Assembly: GCA_040954595.2 (NCBI GenBank)
Contig: CM082593.2
Coordinates: 8,618,001-8,682,000 of the forward strand
Direction of reading: 5' to 3'
DNA length: 64,000 nt
Source: Balanoglossus misakiensis
Taxonomy: Eukaryota; Hemichordata
This document shows positions 13,601 through 23,700 of the stretch, piece after piece (within the stretch, counting starts at the first letter, position 1; every line of letters begins with the position of its first letter). The notes under the pieces were generated by a model. It was given only the letters and a program-made list of their open reading frames with translations. It was not told where the DNA came from and did no database searches. A program made the translations under genes and the position numbers.

Positions 13601-16600
13601 TCGGCAAAGCTGACAGCACCACTCCAACTTGTGACTGAAATTTAACATAAAATAAAAAGTGCACATCTGTTATCACAATATGAAATATCTGTGAACATCT
13701 CTGGGAATGTGTAACTTAGGTTGTCAGCGATGTAGATAATAGCCAGTCCGTGAAATCAAGGAAAAGGGGTACTTTTAACAGAACGGTTTGAAATATCCCC
13801 AGAAATATCTATCAGACACTCAAACTTCAGCCCGGACTTCACCAACTGTTCATTGTGCGTGCTCTCATTAAAAACTGGTACAAAATCCTGTTCGAGACTC
13901 GCCTTCTGATGCGATTATAGAAATATTACGTCTTCCTCTCCTGGATTTTGTAATTAAGGGGGTGTTTTTTGGTCTCATTTTCTTCCATATTTCTCAAATT
14001 AAGGATGTACGCGCAGAACATAAACCGGAAACAGTGCGCGCCCGGTCTTTTTCCCATAGGATTACATTGAAAATTGCTAGAAAACAAACTTCTACTATTG
14101 TCATTTTCACAAAATTTTACACATAGCTCAGTCCAGCAAATATAAATTCATTGGTCAAATAAAATATAGGGGTCACCGCGCTCTATTTTGAGATAAATTG
14201 CGTCAAAAATTTTGCCCATAGACAAACCATTGGTGAAAAATGCTGAGTCAGCAGTTTTCTTCTATTATCGACTAAATTCAAGGCTCTGTATTTCAAAAAC
14301 AAGCGCGGTGACCCCTATATTTTATTACGGATTTTCATTATACATACACAGGAGAATCCAAAAATCCACAATTAAAAAAAATGACAATACTTTCAATTTT
14401 ACTGAACGTACATCCTTAAGGGGGGTGTTTTTGATGAAAAGTGCCAGATTAGGGTCGTATCTTGAAATTTTGTGGAACGAGCATTGATGCCCAAACTATG
14501 TTAGAATGACACCACCGGGCCTCAACTGTTTTCAAAATGGCCGCTGACAAATTATCATCCATACTTACTTGTAAGTCGGAATGTATATTCTTCTGCATAT
14601 GGACTGTCAAGGAATGTATTCGCTTTGATTGACAGATAGGCATTGCGTCTGTGTGTTGTTGCGTCTGTCCTCCAGTCAATATCCTGTTTCTCATTTCCTT
14701 CCCGACTCTTGAAAGTCCACCAGTACTGTGGGCGGGTGTAGAAGGTACAGTCTGTGCACTTGCCAGACAGGATCAATTTCTCAGAGGGATTCATTTCACC
14801 CCCACAGTTTTTCAGACATCTGTCGAGAAGATTTCAGCCATGAAAAAACAGCACAACACAGACTTCCAAACATGCAGGCAGGGTTGAGATTCATACGTAC
14901 CGGTAAACCATGTACTAGAAAAGTTTACTGACTGAAATTTATCTCTGTAATTATACTGACATTAGTCCAAGCAATAAAGGAAGAGAAACCATGAAAGTTT
15001 TGTTTGATTTTGTCTTTTTGGGGGGTGGGGGTGGACAACCCATTGTCCTAATGGTCACCGCATTGTAATTAGCTTTGTGTCTACACTCAGTGGCCACCTG
15101 TCGCATTGTAAAGACCAAAAATGACAGGTGATATCTGCATATACCGATCGCAGCCACACTAAATCATTCCATGCAAATTTACAAAGAAACATGCAAAGTC
15201 AAATACAAACACACCAGCACAATGTCAGATCAAAGTCTCAATAATTCTGTTCTGAAATGCATCTATAGCTGAGTAAAAAAACGTAGATGAAACTCAAACT
15301 GGTTTGAAATGTAAACACACACACCTCAGTTCTATGGTTGGTGGATCACCAGGTAAAACACTGAGTGTCTGATCAGAATGGATGCTACTTCGGCCATCTT
15401 TGCTCAGCAACAATCGAATGGTGTACGTCTTGTTTCCACGCAAACTGGCATGAGGCATGTTCCACACAGTTTTGTTGCTAAGGAACAGACCACTCCCAAG
15501 ACAGCCACCTGGAAGAAATAACAGATGTACGAGTTGTACTAACTAGAACACCAAAGGTACTTAAGAAATTGTTCGGTTCTGTCCAGTTTATATAAGTTCT
15601 TCTAAAATGTGATGTCAAGGGACATGAAAAGGTATTCTAGATAGACAGGCTAGTATTAAAAATGTAAGTTTGATTGTGCAAAAAAAATTTCCAACATTTT
15701 AATTTCAAATACCAAACCAACTTGAACATGGACATTGAGAAGGTCCACCATTTTACAATAAACAAATTATTTGGACAGAAATACCTTTTCCCATTGCACT
15801 GTCAGGACTCAGATCTTCCGGAAAAGTTTCATTGGCTTGCCGGCAGAACCACAGGAAAACAATTCCATGGTGAGGGTCAATGTCATCTGGGTCTCTCGAC
15901 TCACTTCCATCAAACACTATTGTCTGATTCCAACCTGTGCATCGAGACAGGAAAGGTGTTCACATTTACATCATACATGGCTGTATCAGTGAAGGAACTG
16001 GGGCAAGTGTATTGTCATCTATCAAGTATAAGTCCCATACAGTTCGATCTGGGCAGTCCCATACTGAAAGTGAAAGTCAACAGATGTAAAACATTGATAT
16101 GCTTACCAACAGCTCTTACTGAGCCACCAGATATCATAGGTAGGAGTGGAGATTTCTTGATCTCAACACGAGCCATATCAGAAGCGGAGGTAGCCACATC
16201 AACCGTATTGATCACACTGACCGTCAGTTGGAAGATGAAACTGCCATAGCCCAGAGTGAAACTTGGAAGAGTGAAGGTGGTCGATGTAACGTCAATGGAT
16301 GGATCCAGGGTATAGATATTACCGTCTGCTGGCAGAGATGAACTGTCTTCTACCTGGTAGGCTTCCCATAAACTGGTCACAGCTTTTCGATCCCTGCACT
16401 CGGCTGAGACTTGGCTGGTTAACGTGATCTCCTTGAATCTGCTGAAAGACGCAACTTCGGTTCCGCCACGAATATGTACACTTGGCGGAGGACATGCCGC
16501 AGCCTGCACTGTGACCTGAGTGGTTGAAACGGCTGCTGAAGTGGCACCCTGGCCGCTAAACGTGACTGTATATTCACCCTGTGTGTCATACGCGTGAGTG

Positions 16601-19600
16601 AACACGGCCCGACGTAGTTGAGCAGGATCAAAAGGAAAATTAATCTCGAAACCGTCAACATCAGCATCGAGCGAGGGCCATGAAAAGTCAAAAGGTGGGC
16701 TTCCATCACCGAAGTCGAAACTAAATATAGTTTTGTGTCCAATGTCTTCCGCAAATATCAGAAGAGCAACATCTTCATCCGGCGCAGATCGCCCACTGTT
16801 TAATACGACCATGTTTGTTATAGGCTTGACTATGATTACACTTTCCTCCAATGTGATGTTTCCATATTGATTTCCGACAATGACCCTCAGACCGTGAGTG
16901 CCTGACTCACTGAATTCCAGGGTGGTGTTCATTCCTTCTACAGGGTACGGCGTGTCGTCCACGTACAACTCCGCAAACTCTGCCGTTCCCGTGGAAACAA
17001 TGGTTAGGTCTATTGGCAGATTCACCAGGAATGGCGACTTGTGTAAAAATCCATCGTCAGACACTTGTGACACTGAAAATGATGATCATCAGACAAGAAC
17101 AGCTGAAAATAGCAGATAACTGCAGAACTGGGATTAATCAAGAGACCTTCTTTGTCCAAAATGAATATCTTTTTTTAGATTAAGGAGGATTCCCATTTCT
17201 GTGATCACATTTCCATAGTGAGACTGAGACATCCCATTGAAAGCAGATCCACGTTTATTTTTGTCATTTTGCACATCGCTCAGTCAAAAGAAATCAACTT
17301 CAATGCCAGCCTCATACTTAAGGTCAATTTTGATGAAAGTGTTTGCCAGAGAAAAAAAACCCATTGGTGACTCCAGCTATGGCCATTGTTTTGTCTGTCC
17401 TAGCTGTGTTGCATTCAAATATCAGTTTTCACCTCTTTGGTACAGATTGAAGACAACAACTTCACGCACCTTGTTTGAACTGAAATTCTACTCCCTCCAA
17501 CCTGCGAACGATGTACACACTTGCCATGAAAACATCGGGGTCGTCAAGGAATTCACTATCTTGCACAGTCACTGTGAAACTGAGCTGGCCAGACGGAGGA
17601 TTTTCTCGTGTTATTAAAAACCACTGTTTCTTCACATAAATCTGTGGCAGTTCCTGCTCCACTGAGGAGAAAGTCAGTAACACAATGCAATGAACATGCC
17701 AGGGAACCACATGGTATCACTATTGCCAAACTGATTATTTTCTTACAATTTTCGAGAAAAAAAATTATAATGCTATAATAGAGCTAGCAATTTGGTCATT
17801 GTAGGTAAAATAGTAAGCACCTTTGATATCATTTTTATTTTACAGATATTATCTATTGTCCTAACTTATGAAAATATTTATAAACTTTTGAACTTGATCG
17901 GCTCAGAAGAATAAATGTATGTCTGAACGACATCAGAGGTCACACAGGGGTCAGGGACCAAAGAATAATCACAGACATTTTTTTGATAATCTAATAATTT
18001 TCAGTTTACAAAACAATAATGCTACCAGGATTTTTAAAGCTAAATACAATGTATAAAACACAAACTCAACTCAATCATTTTTTTACACTTTCTGTGATTA
18101 GTATAGTACATGTACTCTGAATTTTTGAACACCAAGACATATGAAAACTTACCTACAAAACCATCACTGAAGTGAACAGTGGCGTATGCTGGTGGGGTAG
18201 CCCCTTCTCTGAGCAGGTCACAAGAGATATTCAATGTGGACTGTGACATAGATGAGTGGGCGTATTTGTAATGATATCCCAGACCTCCTATTATTGGGTA
18301 GTAAAAATTTAGCTTCTCAGATATAACGAGTCGTACATAGAGAATGGCACCTGAATATTTATAGCCTCCTGAGTCAAACAGTTCCTCGTTGTAAGGGTGG
18401 TAGCCATATTGTGTAGCATATCTCAGATGTGGTGGAATTTCACCTGAAATAAGAAGAAGCAAGAGTAGCAAAATAAATTGAACCAAAGTCGCGTCCATGA
18501 ATGTAAACCGAGCACCCGGGATCGACATTAAAGGTATACAGCCATCTATGAAAATTTAGTTACCATGGAAAATTGAGATCTAGACAATGACAAATTTTAA
18601 GTGGGTGGCACATGCGAAAAAAAAAGAGCGCCATCATGTGTTCTTTAGAACGCTCAGTCAGATATGCCATTTCAGCCATATTTGGGCTTATGTAAATTGG
18701 AGGTGACTGTATACCTTTAACCAGACGACAAATAGTGACGATAAGACACCGACAGGCATCGCGATGGCAAAGTCCCAAATATTCTCATTGAACAGTTCCA
18801 AAAAAACCATCCATAAGTTCCCTTTGTTATATTTATTTGGGTTAAACCTCCACATTTTCCCTGTTGCGTGCTAGTTGAGGGGCCAGTTTTAGCATTGCTC
18901 TAATATTGAGTATTTTTAGCATCGCTGTATTGAGCTCTCATCCAATGTAAACATCTAAATGTAACTTGGCATTCATGTTGCATATTGCAAAAATTGCAAG
19001 AGGACAACAGCATTCTACATTCTTAGAGCAAACACTAAGAAATCACTGGTATACTTACTGTGGACTAATATATACAGCATTTCAACAGGATAAGGTAATA
19101 TCCAAGCCATGGGTATCACAAGCCATCTCAAAAAGCTGAATGTACCAAAATTTGGATACCAATCCATGAAGGATGCCATTGACCTCGGAAAAGCAAATTG
19201 ATCATGACTAGCAGCCAATCTAAAATTCCAAAAAGCCAATTTGACATCAGGGTCGTATTCAAGAGTAGCATTGTACCATTTGCCAACAATGCCATAGCTT
19301 TTTACTGTTATCTTCGTTTTTCTGACCTTCTTCACTGTGAATTTGAGAAAAGGTAAATGGGTCAGAACAGCTGATATACCATCATTCATGTGTACACATA
19401 CATTTTCTGAATTCAATTTCATGACACCAACCTTCGTTTTCTACAGGCAATGTTAATGCATATAATCTATTTTTTCACATATTCACTTAGCATTTTTGTA
19501 TGAATTCCCAATTATTTCAAATTTTACAGTGATCCGGTGCACATGGTTGCCTGCAACACCACAGGGGACTGCAAACATTAAAGTTATAAATGGTGGCGTT

Positions 19601-20210
19601 CCGATCTGCATTTTCCCCAATTAACAGTACTTGCTGAACAGTCTCTGTGCTTGTTTATTTTTCTGTGTTACCCCCACCTGTCTTATCAGTTGCTAATCCA
19701 GAATACTAGCTATCAAATTTCCCTAAGCACCTGCTAATGACTTAATCTGTGTGCCCCATCCACGGTTTAAGTGGATTAAGTAAACATTGGTCAGTTCTCA
19801 CTTGTTATACCTGGTACTCCCTGACCGATGTTTACTTTATCAACTTAATCCGTGGATGGGGCAAACAGATTAACTCGTTAGCAGGTGTTTAATGGGAAAT
19901 GCGATAGCTTTTATTCTGGATTAGCAAATGATAAGACAGGTGGGGAAAATCGGAACTCTGCCATTTATAATAATTGTAATGTTTGCAGCCCCCTGTGGCA
20001 ACATTTGCTGCATCATGCATTCATGGTTCTGTTGCAGGCTAACCCCGAGCTACTTTTGCAACAAATTCAGACACCAGACCTTTTTTACTCACAGTATTCC
20101 TCTTCCGTAATGTGGTACGCAGAAGTCCAGTTTGACACGGCGATCAAACAGAGTAAACCGATGGACAAATGTTGTATGCTCATCAATGACATCATATGCG
20201 GTATTTGCAT
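3326..20210 (-). CDS. Polycystin-1-family receptor-channel (PKD, REJ, GPS, PLAT, PKD channel), 21 exons
   Basis: Exons, in order of translation: 20210-20093, 19334-19059, 18443-18153, 17661-17470, 17072-16107, 15934-15785, 15508-15325, 14819-14569, 13634-13404, 13048-12903, 12392-12096, 11949-11824, 11421-11218, 11013-10753, 10428-9826, 9508-9278, 8758-8472, 8291-6955, 6552-6278, 5251-5104, 4671-3326. All have AG/GT borders and agreeing phases, giving 7920 nt or 2639 aa. Layout seen: signal peptide (about 1-31), ectodomain of unknown type (32-300), PKD domains (about 305-375 and 377-482, FDFGDG core), REJ (about 485-930), GAIN/GPS with cleavage motif CNHLS near 1444-1450, first membrane helix near 1467-1497, PLAT (about 1526-1640), further helices, then the polycystin channel (about 2060-2570) and a short acidic tail. 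No LRR, WSC or lectin domain is seen. The family is known to form membrane receptor-channels with PKD2-type subunits. It resembles PKD1L1/PKDREJ/PKD1L2 more than PKD1 in size; exact orthology is not resolved. Confidence 0.9.
5492..5805. mobile_element. TTAA-ended MITE, family N, in polycystin intron
   Basis: Inverted termini of about 30 bp face each other (left TTAAAGCGCGTAGCTCGTCT, right its near-complement). TTAA lies at both ends, 5492-5495 and 5802-5805. It has no transposase. The right arm contains the palindrome GCGCATGCGC at 5773-5782. Open frames crossing it on plus are not genes. Confidence 0.75.
6955..8758 (-). CDS. Polycystin exons 17-18: PLAT domain, membrane helices, long cytoplasmic loop
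   Basis: Exon 17 (8758-8472) carries the PLAT/LH2 core including LWHDNAGSSPGW, the conserved end of this domain in polycystin-1 proteins. Exon 18 (8291-6955) finishes PLAT and gives further helices. It then encodes a loop of about 150 residues rich in Ser, Asp and Glu (coordinates about 7770-7330) before two more helices. Confidence 0.9.
8815..9141. mobile_element. Family-B fragment followed by TTAA-flanked MITE (family M)
   Basis: 8815-8852 matches the left end of family B (TTAAAGTGACAAAGTCTCTC). It stops at a TTAA (8853-8856), where a second element begins and runs to a TTAA at 9138-9141. The second element has inverted ends CCCTAATGCT...AGCATTAGGG. It lies in the intron between polycystin exons 16 and 17. 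Confidence 0.65.
9278..10428 (-). CDS. Polycystin exons 15-16: GAIN/GPS and first transmembrane helix
   Basis: Two exons (10428-9826 and 9508-9278). The GPS motif spans the intron: conserved Cys/Trp residues (CRYW, then ETW...GC) lie at the end of exon 15, and CECNHLSFFG at the start of exon 16. The HL-S tripeptide needed for autoproteolysis is intact. The first membrane helix follows, ending in a basic stop-transfer (ARRKD). Confidence 0.9.
13999..14419. mobile_element. TTAA-ended MITE, family C, full copy
   Basis: About 420 bp, starting TTAAGGATGTACGCGCAGAA and ending ACGTACATCCTTAA. Internal inverted repeats surround GGGGTCACCGCGCTC and its complement. Other copies are at 25181-25398 (half), 30122-30513, 35349-35767 and 40467-40700 (part). 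Confidence 0.8.
16107..17072 (-). CDS. Polycystin exon 5: PKD domains and start of REJ
   Basis: Encodes about residues 293-614. It holds one degenerate PKD-like fold, a good PKD domain (FDFGDG followed by the strand EYTVTF), then CPPP and the beginning of the REJ (receptor for egg jelly) module, which continues through the following exons. Confidence 0.85.
18528..18720. mobile_element. TTAA-ended MITE, family A
   Basis: About 193 bp with ends TTAAAGGTATACAG and CTGTATACCTTTAA. Related copies at 22179-22374, 27606-27797 and 42597-42788 share the internal GTGGCACACGCGAAAAAA block. Confidence 0.8.
19550..20008. mobile_element. Foldback element in polycystin intron 1
   Basis: Two arms of roughly 200 bp are near reverse complements. 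The outer ends match (ACAGGGGACTGCAAACATTA against TAATGTTTGCAGCCCCCTGT), and the inner parts match around GGATTAAGTAAACATTGGTC. The loop is near 19800-19825. No coding capacity. Confidence 0.75.
20093..20210 (-). CDS. Polycystin exon 1: start codon and signal peptide
   Basis: The ATG at 20210 opens a 39-codon exon whose frame is closed by a stop shortly upstream. A hydrophobic core (SIGLLCLIAVSNWTSA) is a typical secretory signal. The exon ends at a strong donor (GTGAGT) and its single spare base joins exon 2 at 19334 in frame. Further in-frame ATGs at 20195, 20192 and 20183 are alternative starts. This position makes the gene divergent from TFAM. Confidence 0.8.
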
Positions 20211-20776
20211 GAACTTGACGGTAAAGTTAAAATCTCCTCCTTGATGGACTTTGCCAAACTTCCATAGTTAACTCAGAAAAGACCGATCAGTGTCTGCTTT
20301 CCCGAGTTCATCTAGATCATCTTCACGAATCAACGCCTATGCTGTTATTTGAACATATTCTCTCTGCCTCCTCCTTGCGCCCTATTTCAAACGTTGAACG
20401 ACGCGACGCGTCGCGCGCGCGATCATCGCCGCGCCATCGCGTGATCGATCGTCCTCGCCATGCCTCGTTTACGAACACACCGTCCGACATCGATTCGCTG
20501 AACACTGCGTCTCACGTGACTTGGCAAAAAGACGTAGGTTTCCCCAGACTCATTCTTCCTCCAACCACGTTTCCAACGCAACGCGCATCTTCTGAGAAGC
20601 GTACCGGCTTCTTTCTCCCTCGCTCGCCCATAGCGCAGCCAGCGGTGGGAATGGGGCACGAAACGGACTGACATTTTATCTGAATCTGAATCTGAATCTG
20701 ATTTGAGGTAAACCATAAAGTTCATAGTTCAAGGGTATTTTACCCATGATCCTGTGTTTAGCGGGAAAGAAGAATC
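20211..20776. promoter_or_regulatory. CpG-rich divergent promoter, polycystin (-) / TFAM (+)
   Basis: The two start codons point away from each other across 566 bp. The stretch 20390-20520 is far richer in CpG than the surrounding A/T-rich DNA. An E-box palindrome TCACGTGAC lies at 20512-20520 and a short TGAATC repeat at 20677-20703. No clear TATA box is seen. Open frames in this interval on both strands (20323-20725) are by-products of the composition. Confidence 0.55.
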
Positions 20777-23700
20777 ATGGCATTGCGAGTGGGGCTTCTT
20801 GCGTCCTGTCTCTCCAGACAGTGTTCTGTAAATTGTTACAGGTAAGGGAGCTGGATTTTGATCTGTAAGAGTACGTTTAACATTGGGTTGATGAGTCGGT
20901 ACAGCCTTCTGTGTGAGTTACCATGGAGATGGCTTCAGTCTGTCTCTGAGGGTGAGGCCACATAGCACTGAGCACGTTCGGGTGTCCCCGTCGTAAACAT
21001 TGGTCCTTCACACACACAAGTGTGATCAGTGCAAATGTGATGAACTGGGCTGATAAAAATTATGTAATTGGCATTTCATGTTCAGATAGGATACTAATAA
21101 TAACATACATACAACACATGCCAGAAAATGTACACCACAACACGCCGATGTTTCTACAATAAGTCAATAGATTGTTGTAAGACAGCTGATTTTTAATTAT
21201 AATTCACTGTGCCAAAGCTGATAAAACCCGTATCATTTCCCTTAGTTACTTAAATCTTCAATTTCCCTGGGAAAAACACCAAGATCACATTGATATGCTC
21301 GATCTATACACTGAGCCTTGGCTGCAATGATTGCAGCGGGTGCTGCTAGGTTGAGTGGGTGTGTTCGTGCTCGCAGCCCTCAACCTAGCAGCGGCCGCTA
21401 CAATCATTGCAGCTAGCTGAGCCTGTGTGTGTTGTCTCCCTGCAATGCAATCTCCATCCGGCCTTCAGCGACTCCAGGCTGAAATCAGACCAATCTTTGA
21501 GCGTCATGGCAACAAGGTAGCCTACTTATATGGCTGCATGCTCCAGGTAACTAAAATAATAGAATCTCACACTCCCATGGATCATATTTCTCACACGAGT
21601 TGGGGATTTTCGCCTGCGGCTCGTGTGGGACAGAATATCCCCGACGAGTGTGAGAAATATGATCCCAGGTCCTTGGTGTGTGAGATTATTTTTCTCACAC
21701 GGTCACAAATTAGCCAAATTCGTTAAAAACATTGAATAAATGACTCTGGAACTGTCGTCTGGGGGCACGTTGTAGTTCTGTGCACATCCTGCGTAGCGAA
21801 AGAACGCTTTGTCAACCAATCAGCGCTCGCGTCATGTACAGCTTTAGATTCAGTGAGAGTGTGAGAACAATTTGTTCTCACACTCCCAGCATGCCAGGAG
21901 TGTGAGAATACCAGTATAATATGCTTGGTCTGAATCCAGCCTTCTGATTGGCTGAAGCAAGGCTTTATATTCTGAACCAGAAGTAGCTCTGCATATAGGT
22001 TTGTGTGTTCCGGCGTTACATGGCCTCCACCACAGTCCAGCCTCATAGACCAAACTGGCACATCTGCGGTTGGATCGGGACAGCAACTTTTCAGCCGATA
22101 TTCAATTTTATTGGGGCAAAATCTTTTCCCTGCCTACCTCTACCATGTAACTCAGTAACTGACCCTGCAGAAATGATGCAACACCTGCAATTTACATTAT
22201 ACATATGTCCATAAATGGCAAAAATAGCATATCTGAGAGTTCTAAAGAACATTTGGTGCCGCTCATTTTTTTTCGCGTGTGCCACCCCCTGAAAATCTGT
22301 GATTGGCTATATCTCAATTTGCCATGGTAACTCAAACTGTAGCTATATTTGCATAGGTGACCGTATACCTCTAACTTTTCCTTTCTGAAACTTGCATTTT
22401 TATACATATATACCCATGGAGATCGCCATATTGAATGCGACAAGTTTATATCCATGGGGTAAATTTACACACAATTTAGATATTTCCGAACTCAAAGCAG
22501 TAAAGTATTGTGGACATTCAATTAATGGGACAAAGTCTCTCTCGCTGCCCTTTTTCCATTATGTTTGATACAAGACACCATTTATGTTATTCTACATGTG
22601 GATATACATTGTATAGTGAATCAACGTTCGACCACACACAACTTCAAGTTCCATCTCACTTGTAGACACGATAGTGGAAAATCCCGCCAAAATGAATAAA
22701 TCTGTCTCTACCATTTATTCATTTTATGCAAGTTTTTACTTCCATATCATATAAGTTGTGTGTGGTTGAACGTTCAAACATAATTAATGGTAAAGGGGCA
22801 ACCAGAGAGAGACTTTGTCCCTTTAACAGTTGTTGCATAATATTTCTACATTTCATTTCACCACCAGGTTGGTAACACTGCAACAGTTACAAGTGATCAG
22901 GAATTTAGCATCAGATGTTGAATATCCTGACAGACCTAGGAGACCACTCAGCCCATTTTTAAAATATCTTCGTGAAAACAGACAGTATTTTGAATCATCC
23001 AATCCAGGTTAGTTATATACCAGCAGATACAAAGACTGTTGTGTGTCTATTCCAGCAACTTGCACATAAAGACTTATTACATTGTAGTATTATTTCCTTC
23101 ATCAATTTGCACCTGATTCATTGGCAGATTGTAACTTGTGTATATCATAGCAGTGTTCTCCTTAGAATAGGGAAATGTGGAACAACATTGACTAATTTGC
23201 ATACCAATGAATATTTAAATTATATTTATATATTTGTGCATATATGCTAATTACACACAGACACACATAAAAGGCAAAAAAATATCCTCTTTTCATGCCT
23301 TTATTTATTTATCTCCACTTCCTTTATACATAAAAATCCTACAATGTGCTCAGTCCTTTTTTTGGCAGATGAAAAGATATGACTGGTTCGTTTCTGTCAG
23401 ATCAGAAAATGGTCCTTTGTTGAAAAATCAAAGAATGTACGTTTGGACTCTGCACGTAACCTGGTATTGGATATTAACTAGTAGTACTCCTTATTTATCC
23501 TTCATGAATATAGGTATTGGATACAAGAAAATTGTCGAAATTGCAGGAGAAGAATGGAGGACAATGCCAGATGATAACAGGAAGGTAAAACTATATTAAA
23601 ACAATGGTGAAAAAACTGGAAAATATAACTGCAAAAATCATCCTATGATGTTGCAACTGCCGACCTTTAACCCTTGACATTATCTTTTGCAGCCATATGA

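Noticed and set aside
15674-16249. 191-codon plus-strand open frame
   Set aside because: Antisense shadow of polycystin exons 5 and 6; no family match.
18444-18528. Signal-peptide-like stretch MDATLVQFILLLLLLL before polycystin exon 3
   Set aside because: It is the translated pyrimidine tract of an acceptor at 18444. Exons 1 and 2 upstream join in phase and provide a better signal peptide.
20323-20725. Open frames of 60-110 codons on both strands
   Set aside because: Explained by CpG-rich composition of the divergent promoter; Arg/Ser-rich with no motif.
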